Origin: Acidimicrobiia bacterium
Lineage (GTDB): Bacteria > Actinomycetota > Acidimicrobiia > Acidimicrobiales > Poriferisodalaceae
Assembly: GCA_022822525.1 (NCBI GenBank)
Contig: JAJEBN010000038.1
Location: forward strand, 1 to 34,036
DNA length: 34,036 nucleotides
Direction: 5' to 3'
Shown here: one piece after another, positions 7,553 through 15,130 of the stretch
How the letters are laid out: every line of letters begins with the position of its first letter
How positions within the stretch are numbered: position 1 is the first letter of the stretch
Position numbers and translations under genes: made by a program
The notes under the pieces: generated by a model
Seen by the model: the letters and a program-made list of their open reading frames with translations, nothing else
Databases searched by the model: none
Told to the model about the DNA's origin: nothing

Positions 7553-8389
7553 TCAGCCGCCGACGCCGTGCTCGGCGGCGAAGGCGGCAAGGCCCTCGCT
7601 GATCTCGGCAACGTCGCCGGTGTTCCAGGAGACCACGAGCTCGGTCACCCCGACTGAGGCGTATTCGGCGGCCAGTTCCGGCGTCACGTCGCTGGCGGTC
7701 CGACGCACGGAGACCTCAGCGGGGATGCCCGCACGGCCTGCCGACTCTGCGGCCTCGCGGATCACCGGCAGGCGCTTCGCGACGCTCTCGGGCGACAGCA
7801 TCATCGGGTGCCAGCCGTCGCCCAGCCGGCCGACGCGCCGCAGCGCCGGCGGTCGGTTGCCGCCGAACAGGATCGGGGGCCGGGGCTGCTGCAGCGGCTT
7901 GGGCGAGCTCACGGCGCCCTCGAACGAGAAGTACTGCCCGTCGTAGCTGGCGCTCGGCTGGGTCCACAGCAGGTCGAGCACCTCGACGAACTCGTTGCTG
8001 AGCCTGCCGCGGTCGTCGTACTCCGCGCCGAGCAGCTCGTTCTCCTCGGGAAGGCTGCCAACCCCCAGCCCGACGACCAGGCGGCCGCCGCTCAGGCGAT
8101 CCAGCGTGGCCAGCTCCTTGGCCAGCACCATCGGGTGCAGGTACGGCATCACCAGCACGCTGGTGCCCAGACGCACCCGTGACGTGTGCGCCGCCATCCA
8201 TGTGAGCGTCACCAGCGCATCGTGGTAGGGCCGCTCGCCCAGCCGATCCCACACGTAGCCGACGTTGAGGACGTGATGGTTCACCCACACCGAGTCGAAG
8301 CCGAGCTGTTCGGCCTCGACGGCCAGAGCGACCACCTCGGCGGGGTCGTCGACCCCGAAGTTGTTGGGCACGGTGAAGCCGTATTTCAT
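7553..8389 (-). CDS. LLM class (luciferase-like) F420-dependent oxidoreductase
   Basis: A 278-residue TIM-barrel oxidoreductase of the bacterial luciferase-like superfamily. The pattern GFDSVWVNHHVL, then LGTSVLVMPYLHPMVLAKELATLDRLSGGRLVVGLGVG, is the family core that binds the flavin or deazaflavin; in actinobacteria most such proteins use F420. I infer F420 use from family and taxon, not from a diagnostic residue. AAAGGAG about 9 nt upstream supports the ATG at 8389. It is downstream of, and on the same strand as, the class III aminotransferase with a 228-nt gap, so it is probably a separate unit. Two further LLM paralogues lie at 32330 and 33309. The substrate is unknown. Confidence 0.93.
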   Translation of the reverse strand: MKYGFTVPNNFGVDDPAEVVALAVEAEQLGFDSVWVNHHVLNVGYVWDRLGERPYHDALVTLTWMAAHTSRVRLGTSVLVMPYLHPMVLAKELATLDRLSGGRLVVGLGVGSLPEENELLGAEYDDRGRLSNEFVEVLDLLWTQPSASYDGQYFSFEGAVSSPKPLQQPRPPILFGGNRPPALRRVGRLGDGWHPMMLSPESVAKRLPVIREAAESAGRAGIPAEVSVRRTASDVTPELAAEYASVGVTELVVSWNTGDVAEISEGLAAFAAEHGVGG

Positions 8390-8458
8390 GTCGATGTGCT
8401 CCTTTCGCTCCGTTGGCTCCGCACATCAGCAGGCGGGGCAGCAGCGTTCTCGATCATT

Positions 8459-8475
8459 GCGGGCGGACCGCCTGC
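8459..8475. repeat. 17-bp near-palindrome between the LLM and aminotransferase genes
   Basis: GCGGGCGG and CCGCCTGC flank a single central A, so seven of the eight pairs are complementary. It lies in the 228-nt gap 70 nt upstream of the LLM start. It could be an operator, or the hairpin of a terminator for the aminotransferase gene, but it has no T-run. The rest of the gap shows nothing I can assign. Confidence 0.35.
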
Positions 8476-8617
8476 GAAAGAAGCTTGCAGTTCGCCAGTC
8501 CGGCCGCAGGCCCGCACGGCCGCACGTGATCTGGCCACCTGAGCCCGCGCCGTCGCGGTCGCAGTACGTGTGGAAGACGGCACAGCGAGATCGTGGGGCG
8601 GCGGCGTGCGGCGGACG

Positions 8618-9841
8618 TCAGTCGAGTGCGGCGAAGGCCGAGTCTGCGATGTCGCAGGTGCGCTTGATGTCGTCGGGGGTGTGGGCAGTGCACACGAAGT
8701 TGTTGTGGTAGCTGAGCAGGTAGGCGCCCCGGCGGATGCACTCGGCAACCCATCGTGCGTGGAAGTGTCCGCCCCCGGGGCTGACGACGCGGAAGTACGG
8801 CATTGCTGGCACACCAGTCACCCGCAGCTCATGCCCGTGAGCCGCGGCGACGTCGGTCAGGGCCTTGCCCAGCGCAACGCCGGTCTGTGTGGCGGCCGCA
8901 GCCGCATCGCATGCGCGCAGTTCCCGCAGCGTCGCGAGGGCTGCCGCCATGGGAGCGGCGTTGAAGAACTGCGTTCCGGTGAAGAACGTCTCGCCGGCGG
9001 CTTCCTTCAGTACATCGCTGCCGGCCAGCGCCGCTATGGGGTGCCCGTTCCCGATCGCCTTGCCGAAGCACATCAGGTCGGGCGTGAAGCCGTAGGCCAC
9101 GTGCGCGCCTGCCAGGTCGATCCGGAACCCGCTGCGCACCTCGTCCACGATCACGACAATCCCTGCTGACCGGCAGGCGTTCTCGACTGCAGCCCAGTAG
9201 CCCTCGGCGGGCAGTTGGTTGTCGGCGAACACGGGGTGGTGATACGGCGACGAGATGAAGCACGCGATGTCGCCCGGATGCGCATCGATGGCCGCCTGCA
9301 CGGCGCCTGCGTCATTCCATGGCACTTCGATGACGAAGGCTTGGTCCTCCGCGATCGTGCCCTTGTTGCCGGGCGCCTGCATCCACGGTGTCGAGCCGTG
9401 ATAGCCGCCCTCGATCTTGATGATGTACCGCCGCCCCGTTGCCGCCCGGGCCACCATCACGGCCAGTCCGGTGGCATCGGCGCCGTTCTTGCCGAACAGC
9501 GCCCAGTCGGCGCCCTCGACCATGTCGACCAGCTCTTCGGCCAGCTCCACCATGACGGGCGCTGCGAGGCTGACCGTGCTGCCGTCGGCGGCCTGCTTGG
9601 CGGCGGCCTCCTCGACTGCGGGATGGTTGTAGCCCAAGATGTTCGGGCCGTAGGCGCACATCCAGTCGATGTAGGAGTTCCCGTCCACATCGGTGAACCG
9701 TGCGCCCTCTGCCGACGAGAAGAAGACGGGGCCGTCCTCGATGACGGCGGGACCGTAATGGCCGTACACCCCCTTGGGAACGACAGCCTTCGCCCGCTCG
9801 TACAGCTCTTGGGACTTCGACGTTGGCATCGGCTCGCTCAT
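8618..9841 (-). CDS. Class III (glutamate-1-semialdehyde type) aminotransferase
   Basis: A 407-residue PLP enzyme of fold type I. Hallmarks are GGYHGS (residues 145-150, cofactor-stacking region), DEVRSGFR with the pyridine-binding Asp233, and the Schiff-base Lys261 in CFGKAIGNGHPIAA. The family includes glutamate-1-semialdehyde 2,1-aminomutase and beta-amino-acid or amine transaminases. Since this copy sits among CoA-thioester genes with no haem-biosynthesis neighbours, a catabolic transaminase is more likely than HemL (inference). AAGGGG about 8 nt upstream supports the ATG at 9841. It is divergent from the CaiB-type gene with 92 nt between the starts, so the two may be co-regulated. Confidence 0.93.
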   Translation of the reverse strand: MSEPMPTSKSQELYERAKAVVPKGVYGHYGPAVIEDGPVFFSSAEGARFTDVDGNSYIDWMCAYGPNILGYNHPAVEEAAAKQAADGSTVSLAAPVMVELAEELVDMVEGADWALFGKNGADATGLAVMVARAATGRRYIIKIEGGYHGSTPWMQAPGNKGTIAEDQAFVIEVPWNDAGAVQAAIDAHPGDIACFISSPYHHPVFADNQLPAEGYWAAVENACRSAGIVVIVDEVRSGFRIDLAGAHVAYGFTPDLMCFGKAIGNGHPIAALAGSDVLKEAAGETFFTGTQFFNAAPMAAALATLRELRACDAAAAATQTGVALGKALTDVAAAHGHELRVTGVPAMPYFRVVSPGGGHFHARWVAECIRRGAYLLSYHNNFVCTAHTPDDIKRTCDIADSAFAALD

Positions 9842-9921
9842 GACCTACCCCTTGTGAACGCAGCTAGAGCCTGACACACCAGCGGATTGTGGGCACCCAA
9901 AATGCGACACGCGGCGGGGGT

Positions 9922-9927
9922 TACGAT
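9922..9927 (+). promoter_or_regulatory. -10 element, leaderless start of the CaiB-type gene
   Basis: TACGAT lies 6 nt before the ATG at 9934. There is no ribosome-binding site in that gap, consistent with a transcript starting at or next to the A of ATG. Confidence 0.55.
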
Positions 9928-9933
9928 CCGGCG

Positions 9934-11121
9934 ATGGGAGCGCTTGACGATTACAGCGTGCTCGACCTGTCGATCTTGGTGCAGGGTCCCCAAGCGGCGG
10001 CGACCTTGCATGACATGGGAGCGTCGGTCATCAAGATCGAGTTGCCGGGCATGGGCGACCTCGCCCGGGTGATCCCCGTGTCGCCCGACGATCCACGAAA
10101 TCCGTACTACGAAGCGTGCAACCGGGGGAAGCGCTCGGTCACCCTCGACCTGCGCACCCCGGGCGGCAAGCGAGCGCTCGAACGTTTCGTCGAGACCACT
10201 GATGTCCTGATCCACAACTTCGTGCCCGGGACCATGGAGGCCTGGGGCCTGTCCTATGAGCACCTCTCTGCCATCAATCCCCGGCTCGTGTACGCCACCG
10301 GTTCGACCTTCGGGCCGATCGGCCCCAAGTCGATTCGCGAGGGCGCTGACTCGTCAGGTCAGGCAGAGGGCGGGCTCATGTGGGCCACCCGCATCGACGG
10401 CGGCCCGCCGGTCATGAACGGGGCGGTCATCTCCGACCATGTCGGCTGCCAGAACATGGTCACCGGCATTCTTGCTGCGCTGCTCCATCGCACCGAGACC
10501 GGGCTCGGGCAGCGGGTGGACGTGTCGCTCGTAGGAGGGATGATCTACGCGCAGGCGTCGGAGATGACCTACACGCTGCTGACCGGCCGCAATCCCGAAC
10601 GGATCGATTCGGGCCACGCCTTCGTGCCCACCTTGCTCCACACCGTCGAGGCGGCCGACGGCTGGATCCACCTGCTCAGCGGCACCGGTCCGGGATGGCC
10701 CGAGTTCGCCAAGCTGCTCGACCGGCCAGATCTTGCCGACGACGAACGGTTCCTGGCCCTGATCCTCAGTTCGGAAGCCAGGGCCGAACTGGTCGCCATC
10801 ATCGACGAGGTCTTCCCCACCAGGACGCTCGACGAGTGGGAGGCCGTGCTCACCGGCGCCGGCGTCCGCTACGGGCTGGTCCGCGACTACGAGACGATTG
10901 TGGCCGACGAGACGATGTACGACAACGGCTACCTGCAGCGGGTGGAGCACCCCGAAGGCGAACGTGCGGTGATCGGCACCCCGATCCGCATGTCGGCAAC
11001 GCCGCTGAAGCCTGGCGCCGTCGCTCCCGAACTCGGTCAGCACACCGAGGAAGTGCTGCTCGAGCATGGCTACACGTGGGACGACATCACCGCCCTGCGG
11101 GAAGAAGGCGTCTTCGGCTGA
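9934..11121 (+). CDS. CaiB/BaiF (family III) CoA transferase
   Basis: A 395-residue family III CoA transferase, which moves CoA between carboxylic acids through an aspartyl-CoA thioester. N-terminal VLDLSILVQGPQAAATLHDMGASVIKIELP is the family's CoA-binding opening. NRGKRSVTLDL and DVLIHNFVPGTMEAWGL follow, and the catalytic residue is probably Asp139 in GADSSGQAEGG. The C-terminal part ends with HTEEVLLEHGY, also typical. I chose ATG 9934 over the GTG at 9889 because of the TACGAT 6 nt upstream and because family similarity begins right after it. The acyl-CoA dehydrogenase downstream on the opposite strand suggests a carboxylic acid or steroid/fatty acid breakdown context. The actual acid is unknown. 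Confidence 0.94.
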   Translation: MGALDDYSVLDLSILVQGPQAAATLHDMGASVIKIELPGMGDLARVIPVSPDDPRNPYYEACNRGKRSVTLDLRTPGGKRALERFVETTDVLIHNFVPGTMEAWGLSYEHLSAINPRLVYATGSTFGPIGPKSIREGADSSGQAEGGLMWATRIDGGPPVMNGAVISDHVGCQNMVTGILAALLHRTETGLGQRVDVSLVGGMIYAQASEMTYTLLTGRNPERIDSGHAFVPTLLHTVEAADGWIHLLSGTGPGWPEFAKLLDRPDLADDERFLALILSSEARAELVAIIDEVFPTRTLDEWEAVLTGAGVRYGLVRDYETIVADETMYDNGYLQRVEHPEGERAVIGTPIRMSATPLKPGAVAPELGQHTEEVLLEHGYTWDDITALREEGVFG

Positions 11122-11135
11122 GCGGCGGCACGGAG

Positions 11136-11207
11136 ATGTACGCCTGCTGCGACAGCGGCAGGACCCTCTGGTTCCGCGATCCAGCAGGTCGCAACGTCGC
11201 AGAGTTT
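11136..11207 (+). pseudogene. Decayed C-terminal fragment of a VOC (glyoxalase-like) protein
   Basis: Between the CaiB-type and acyl-CoA dehydrogenase genes, 24 codons from an ATG at 11136 encode a peptide containing GRTLWFRDPAGRNVAEF. This closely fits the last strand of VOC/glyoxalase-fold proteins, usually written YFRDPDGNxxE(L/F), in which the Glu is a metal ligand. No upstream part of such a protein can exist because the CaiB-type gene occupies that DNA. The frame continues downstream only as antisense of the dehydrogenase. I read it as a remnant of a lost gene. A short motif like this could arise by chance, hence the modest confidence. Confidence 0.45.
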
Positions 11208-11246
11208 CCTGGCGCCGGCGCAGCTATGGCACCTGAGCCCGCCGGC

Positions 11247-12473
11247 TCAATCTGCCGCGTAAGTCGTCGGGAGGGAGCGTGCGATGCGGTCGGTCTGGAT
11301 CTCGGTGCTGCCGTCGACGTAGTTGGCGATGCGGGCGCCGATGAGATGGTGGCCCCACGGGTAGGTGCTGCGCAGGCCTTCTGCGCCCATGGCTTGGATG
11401 CATGCGGCAATGTCCGCCTCGGCTGTCTCGGTGGCGAACTTCTTGGCGTGAGCTGCTGGCAGGATCGCCCCGGAAGCATCGCCGGCGCGCAGCGAGTCGG
11501 TGACCGCGTCGACTGCCCGGACGGTGAGCAGCTGGGCGGCTTCGAGGCGGTTCTGTACGCCGGCCAGCTTCCATGCCAGTCCTTGATGGGCGATGACGGG
11601 CTTGCCGAACGCCTCGCGCTCGGTGCCATAGCGCACCGCACCCGCCAGCGTGGCCTCCACCATGGCGCAGCACATGGCAGCGACGTAGGTGCGGGCACCG
11701 TTGACGCTTGACAGCGCTGCGACGAAGGCCTGACCGGGCGGGCCGATGAGGTCGTCGGCCTCGGCGATGTAGCCGTCGAGCCGGAAGCCGCCGGTGCCGA
11801 TCAGGTGACCGCCTGCCAGCTCGTACGGTGCCAGCCGCTCGAAGCCGGGCCGGGTGCCGTCAATGAGGAACGACGCGATGCCCCGCCCGCGTGAGCCGGG
11901 CTGGGTCTGCGCGTAGCAGAGGATGACGTCGGAGTGCGCGGCGTTGGTGATCCATGCCTTGGCGCCGTCGAGTCGCCAGCGGCCATCGACGGGCGTCGCA
12001 GTGGTGGCGATGTTGGCAAAGTCGCTGCCGGCGCCTGGTTCGGTCAGCGCCGTGGACCCGAACCGTCGTCCGGCCATCAGGTCTGCCAGGTACCGCTCGC
12101 GGTGCGTGTCGCTGCCGAGGCTTGCCACCCTGGCGGCCACGTTCCCGGTGTTGACGAGGCTGAAGGCGAACGGCATCGACACGGCGCTCAGCACCTCGAC
12201 GATGCGGCACTTCTGGGCGAAGCTCATCCCCAGCCCGCCGAGTTCGGCAGGCACCTCCATGGCCAGCAGTCCGATCTCGGACGCTTGCTGGAGCGCCTCG
12301 GGCGCCATGCGCTTCTCGCTCTCCCAGCGGTTCACGTTGGGGGCCACGACCGTGTCGCGGAATTGGCTGACCTCGCTGGCGAACGCTTCGAACGGCCCAG
12401 CGTCCATGCCGTGGGCGGGTTCGTCAAGGTTCCCTGATCCGGTGTCGGCAGCGTGAGGATCGGCGGCGCTCAT
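11247..12473 (-). CDS. Acyl-CoA dehydrogenase family protein
   Basis: A 408-residue FAD enzyme of the acyl-CoA dehydrogenase family (alpha,beta-desaturation of acyl-CoA, electrons to ETF). The N-terminal helical domain is followed by TALTEPGAGSD (141-151), AKAWITNAAHSD (171-182) and the C-terminal helical domain with REAFGKPVIAHQGLAWKLA (286-304) and YVDGSTEIQTDRIAR (385-399). At the position of the catalytic Glu of the MCAD type (YEGT) this protein has Asp387, and the alternative site used by isovaleryl-CoA dehydrogenase (Glu-Arg) reads Ala260-Arg261. The base is therefore unusual or the enzyme has another role. TACCGT lies 7 nt before the ATG at 12473 (leaderless). It is convergent with the CaiB-type gene and divergent from the NUDIX gene. 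Confidence 0.94.
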   Translation of the reverse strand: MSAADPHAADTGSGNLDEPAHGMDAGPFEAFASEVSQFRDTVVAPNVNRWESEKRMAPEALQQASEIGLLAMEVPAELGGLGMSFAQKCRIVEVLSAVSMPFAFSLVNTGNVAARVASLGSDTHRERYLADLMAGRRFGSTALTEPGAGSDFANIATTATPVDGRWRLDGAKAWITNAAHSDVILCYAQTQPGSRGRGIASFLIDGTRPGFERLAPYELAGGHLIGTGGFRLDGYIAEADDLIGPPGQAFVAALSSVNGARTYVAAMCCAMVEATLAGAVRYGTEREAFGKPVIAHQGLAWKLAGVQNRLEAAQLLTVRAVDAVTDSLRAGDASGAILPAAHAKKFATETAEADIAACIQAMGAEGLRSTYPWGHHLIGARIANYVDGSTEIQTDRIARSLPTTYAAD

Positions 12474-12480
12474 CGCGGCG

Positions 12481-12486
12481 ACGGTA
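12481..12486 (-). promoter_or_regulatory. -10 element, leaderless start of the acyl-CoA dehydrogenase gene
   Basis: TACCGT on the minus strand, 7 nt before the ATG at 12473. The remaining gap to the divergent NUDIX gene (about 175 nt) shows no gene and no repeat I can identify. Confidence 0.5.
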
Positions 12487-12661
12487 GCAGTGGCTCTCGC
12501 GCGCGAGCCCGGTCTGAGCGCAGGCAGGATCGCCTCACGGATTCGCGTCGACGGCCATGTGCTCGCGTCGGAGCTCGGACTCTGTGCAGGCGGACCCGGC
12601 CTGCCGCGAACGAGGCTCGTGAGGTTCGAGGGCCGCTCGGAGCCAACAGTGCTCGGCCACC

Positions 12662-12667
12662 TACGCT
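12662..12667 (+). promoter_or_regulatory. -10 element preceding the NUDIX gene
   Basis: TACGCT lies 8 nt before the GTG at 12676, consistent with leaderless initiation and with choosing that GTG. Confidence 0.5.
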
Positions 12668-12675
12668 GCGAGGCC

Positions 12676-13311
12676 GTGGTTGGACTGCGCTCTGTCGCTG
12701 ATGCGTTTCAAGCAGCACGCCTGTCGGCGGTGCTCAGCCAGGAGCTCGACGCACCGCATCACGGCCCGACTGCCGCCGTCGCCGCAGTGGTGCGCTCGGG
12801 GGACGGCGGCCCAGAGATGCTCTTCATCGAACGAGCCACCCGCGACGGCGATCCGTGGTCGGGCCACATGGCGTTCCCGGGCGGGCGCACCGAGCCCGAC
12901 GACGACGACACTTTCGACACGGCGGTGCGCGAGAGCCGCGAGGAGATCGGCTTCGACATCACCGCGCATGCAGACGTCAACTGGCTCGGTCGGCTCAACG
13001 ACCTCGAAGGCAACCCGCGCTGGCGCGGCGCGGCACTGCGGGTGACGCCGCACGTGTGCTGGCTCGACGGCGCCCGCCCGGCACTGACGCTGAACTACGA
13101 AGTGGCCGATGCGTTCTGGGTGCGGGTGGCAGAACTGGCCGACCCCCGACACCACATCGACTATCACTACCCGCCGCGACCCGACGAGCGCTTCCCCGGC
13201 ATCGAAGTGGGCCATGGGCGGGTGATCTGGGGCATGACGCTGCGGATGCTGCAAGACCTGTTCACTCGCACCGGCCACCCCCTCCCGATCCAGTTCAGCC
13301 CGTCGAGCTGA
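12676..13311 (+). CDS. NUDIX hydrolase, CoA pyrophosphatase (NudL-like)
   Basis: A 211-residue NUDIX protein. The extended signature is that of CoA diphosphatases: WSGHMAFPGG at residues 61-70 (the UPF0035-type H-x-G-x-FPGG) followed at the NudL-like spacing by the REEIG helix (AVRESREEIGF, 83-93), whose Glu86, Glu89 and Glu90 bind the metal. The predicted reaction is cleavage of CoA or acyl-CoA to 4'-phosphopantetheine derivatives and 3',5'-ADP. The frame is open from 12490, but the GTG at 12676 has TACGCT 8 nt upstream and gives a typical length. It is divergent from the acyl-CoA dehydrogenase, so a link to CoA turnover is plausible but unproven. Confidence 0.9.
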   Translation: MVGLRSVADAFQAARLSAVLSQELDAPHHGPTAAVAAVVRSGDGGPEMLFIERATRDGDPWSGHMAFPGGRTEPDDDDTFDTAVRESREEIGFDITAHADVNWLGRLNDLEGNPRWRGAALRVTPHVCWLDGARPALTLNYEVADAFWVRVAELADPRHHIDYHYPPRPDERFPGIEVGHGRVIWGMTLRMLQDLFTRTGHPLPIQFSPSS

Positions 13312-13440
13312 GCAAGCCCCGCCGCTGCAGCCGTGCGTTCGGCAGTGGCGAACGGTGTGGCGGTGTCGGTGCGAGCACAGTTTCTGAATGCGGGCGACCG
13401 GTGGCGAGCAGCGGTTGCGAACTTGTCCTGGGAAGTTATT

Positions 13441-13490
13441 GAAACTTAATTATAAAGTAGAAAAGTAAATGTTACACAACTGAAATAATT
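13441..13490. other. AT-rich island upstream of the DUF222-HNH gene
   Basis: These 50 bp are about 20% G+C (10 of 50 by count), in a window that is otherwise strongly GC-rich. They contain AATTAT at 13448-13453 and its inverse ATAATT at 13485-13490. The island sits 50-100 bp upstream of the DUF222-HNH start, where it could act as an UP-like element or a nucleoid-protein target, or mark foreign DNA. The rest of the 230-nt gap after the NUDIX gene (13312-13435) shows nothing I can assign. Confidence 0.8.
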
Positions 13491-13502
13491 CTCGTAGCGC
13501 AT

Positions 13503-13514
13503 AAACGTTCGTTT
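13503..13514. promoter_or_regulatory. AAACG-TT-CGTTT inverted repeat, candidate operator
   Basis: Two 5-bp arms flank a 2-bp centre. The right arm overlaps the TTGTCA element of the DUF222-HNH promoter by two bases. A repressor or activator dimer could bind here. It contains GTTCG, one half of the actinobacterial LexA box, but not the complete GAAC-N4-GTTC. Confidence 0.35.
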
Positions 13515-13535
13515 GTCACGCCGAGTCGCTAGAGT
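13513..13535 (+). promoter_or_regulatory. RecA-NDp/PafBC-like promoter of the DUF222-HNH gene
   Basis: TTGTCACGC (13513-13521), 8 nt, TAGAGT (13530-13535), then 6 nt to the ATG at 13542. The RecA-independent damage promoter known from mycobacteria is TTGTCRGTG-N8-TAnnnT. This site matches 6 of 9 bases, including all of TTGTCR, plus the hexamer and the exact spacing. An 11-nt gap between TTGTCA and the -10 is too short for an ordinary -35, which favours activator-dependent use. Confidence 0.55.
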
Positions 13536-13541
13536 GAACAC

Positions 13542-15041
13542 ATGTTCTCTCAGGTGCAGTTGGCGCTCGACTCGGTCGCAGCAGCCCTCGACGGTGTCGA
13601 GGATGCACCTACCGGAGAGCTGCGTGAGGCGCTGAGGCTGGCCAAGCCGCTGCGCGCCAGGCTCGAGAGCCTTGAGACCGCCGCGGCGTCGCAGATCGCC
13701 GCACGAGAGCGCCACGGCGACGGCGGCGCGGGAGTGCTGCACCAGCTCGCTGCGGTGCCGCGCTCGGACGCGGCCCGCAACGTGCGCACCGCCGCCGAGC
13801 TCGAGCAGCTACCCGGCGCTCGGTCGGCTCTGGCTGATGGCGAAATGTGCATGGCCAACGCCGCCCGCCTGGCCCGTGCCGCACGCCAGACGAGCCCCGA
13901 AGCAGTACAGGGCGATCCTGAACTGGTGGACTTGGCCAAGACGCTCCCGCCCGATGAGTTCGCCCAGGCATCGGCGCGTTGGACAGCGAAGCATCAGAGC
14001 GCCGCCAGCCTCGCCGAACGGCACCGCCGCAACCGGCGCAACCGCAATGTGCGCTTCTGGAACGGTGAGGACGGCACTGTGCAGATGCGCGGCGCATTCG
14101 ACGCCGAGATGGGCGCCCGGATCCAAGCCCGCATCCGCGACGAAGCCGAACGCCTCCGCCAAGCCGACCGCCGCCTGATGCGCAACGGCTCAGAAGGCAA
14201 CGGCGCGGTGCGCACCCGCGACCAGCGCATGGCGGACGCCCTCGACGGCATCCTCACCCACTCTGGCTCCGCGCCCACGGCCGCCCACGAACTCCCTCAA
14301 GGCGGCACCGCTGCCGTCAACACGACGAGCTGCGCGCACTCCAGCAGCAGCGGTCTGAACGGCATCACTGCTGACGATTCAGCGGCCAGCGGCAACATGA
14401 ACGGCGACGAAGCGACAGTGAACGAGGTCAACAGCGCGGTCACGGGCTGTTGCCACGCCACCTGCGGCGGCACAGACTCGGGCGACCACAAGGCCCAGTC
14501 GACCCAGATCATCGTGCGAGCTGACCTCGCAGACCTGCTTGACGACCACGGCGGAATCGGCGAGATCGCCGGCACCGGCCCGGTGCCCGCCAGCGTCATC
14601 GATCGTCTCGCCTGCAACGCCGACATCTCCGTCGTGCTCTTCGGCAAACAGCTCACACCCCTCTACGAAGCCGTCGCTGCACGAGCGCCCACCGCAGCCC
14701 AGCGTCGTGCCCTGATCGCCCGCGACGGCGCCTGCATCGGCTGCGGCGCCCCGCCCGGCGACTGCGAAGCGCACCACATCATCCCCTGGCTCTGTGGCGG
14801 CCCCACCAAGATCGAGAACCTCGTGCTGGTGTGCTGGTCCTGCCACGACAAGATCCACGACCACAACTGGCAGGTCGTCAAACGCAACAGCCGCTACAGG
14901 CTCATACCTCCCGACGCGGATTCAGCGCCCAACCCCGCCAGATCCAAGAAGCCGAACCCGCGCGGCAACCCTGCGCCATCCCGAGAGGCTGCACCGACCC
15001 GCACACTTGATCTGTCTCGCGAACCCGCCCTGTTCCCGTAG
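13542..15041 (+). CDS. DUF222 domain-containing HNH endonuclease-type protein (13E12 repeat family)
   Basis: A 499-residue protein with the two-part structure of the actinobacterial 13E12/DUF222 family: an N-terminal helical DUF222 domain (about residues 1-245) and a C-terminal HNH nuclease domain. The nuclease has two CxxC zinc knuckles (Cys398/Cys401 in CIGC, Cys431/Cys434 in CWSC) around EAHHIIPW (His411-His412), with His439 closing the motif, so the metal and catalytic residues are present. About residues 245-320 form a Ser/Asn/Gly-rich, non-conserved linker. The family is usually multicopy and its role is not settled; proposals include mobile-element-like behaviour and DNA-damage association. 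TAGAGT 6 nt before the ATG suggests a leaderless transcript. It ends convergent with sbcC. Confidence 0.93.
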   Translation: MFSQVQLALDSVAAALDGVEDAPTGELREALRLAKPLRARLESLETAAASQIAARERHGDGGAGVLHQLAAVPRSDAARNVRTAAELEQLPGARSALADGEMCMANAARLARAARQTSPEAVQGDPELVDLAKTLPPDEFAQASARWTAKHQSAASLAERHRRNRRNRNVRFWNGEDGTVQMRGAFDAEMGARIQARIRDEAERLRQADRRLMRNGSEGNGAVRTRDQRMADALDGILTHSGSAPTAAHELPQGGTAAVNTTSCAHSSSSGLNGITADDSAASGNMNGDEATVNEVNSAVTGCCHATCGGTDSGDHKAQSTQIIVRADLADLLDDHGGIGEIAGTGPVPASVIDRLACNADISVVLFGKQLTPLYEAVAARAPTAAQRRALIARDGACIGCGAPPGDCEAHHIIPWLCGGPTKIENLVLVCWSCHDKIHDHNWQVVKRNSRYRLIPPDADSAPNPARSKKPNPRGNPAPSREAAPTRTLDLSREPALFP

Positions 15042-15088
15042 CGCCCACAGCGCCATCACGGCGGGTTGCTTCGAGACGCGGCGAGCGT

Positions 15089-15130
15089 GAGCTGTGCAGA
15101 CTTGGAGGTCGAACCTCGAGGTCACAGCTC
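15089..15130. terminator. Nested inverted repeat between the convergent HNH and sbcC genes
   Basis: An 8-bp outer arm, GAGCTGTG (15089-15096) with CACAGCTC (15123-15130), encloses a 5-bp hairpin, GAGGT-CGA-ACCTC. It lies where the two genes end and overlaps the sbcC stop codon (15122-15124). It may serve as a bidirectional terminator, but neither side has a T-run and the outer loop is long. Confidence 0.35.

Noticed and set aside
8618..9841. Assigning the class III aminotransferase as HemL (haem biosynthesis)
   Set aside because: The fold family fits, but neighbours are catabolic and no haem gene is nearby; sequence alone does not support the specific name.
13503..13514. LexA (SOS) box upstream of the DUF222-HNH gene
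   Set aside because: Only a GTTCG half-site is present. The actinobacterial box needs GAAC-N4-GTTC. I kept the palindrome as an unnamed operator candidate.
13446..13742. A 98-codon minus-strand frame covering the AT-rich island
   Set aside because: Most of it is antisense to the DUF222 domain. The end encoded by the AT-rich part has no feature beyond its unusual composition.
13542..15041. DUF222-HNH gene as an insertion sequence or homing element
   Set aside because: I find no terminal inverted repeats, target-site duplication or interrupted host gene around it.
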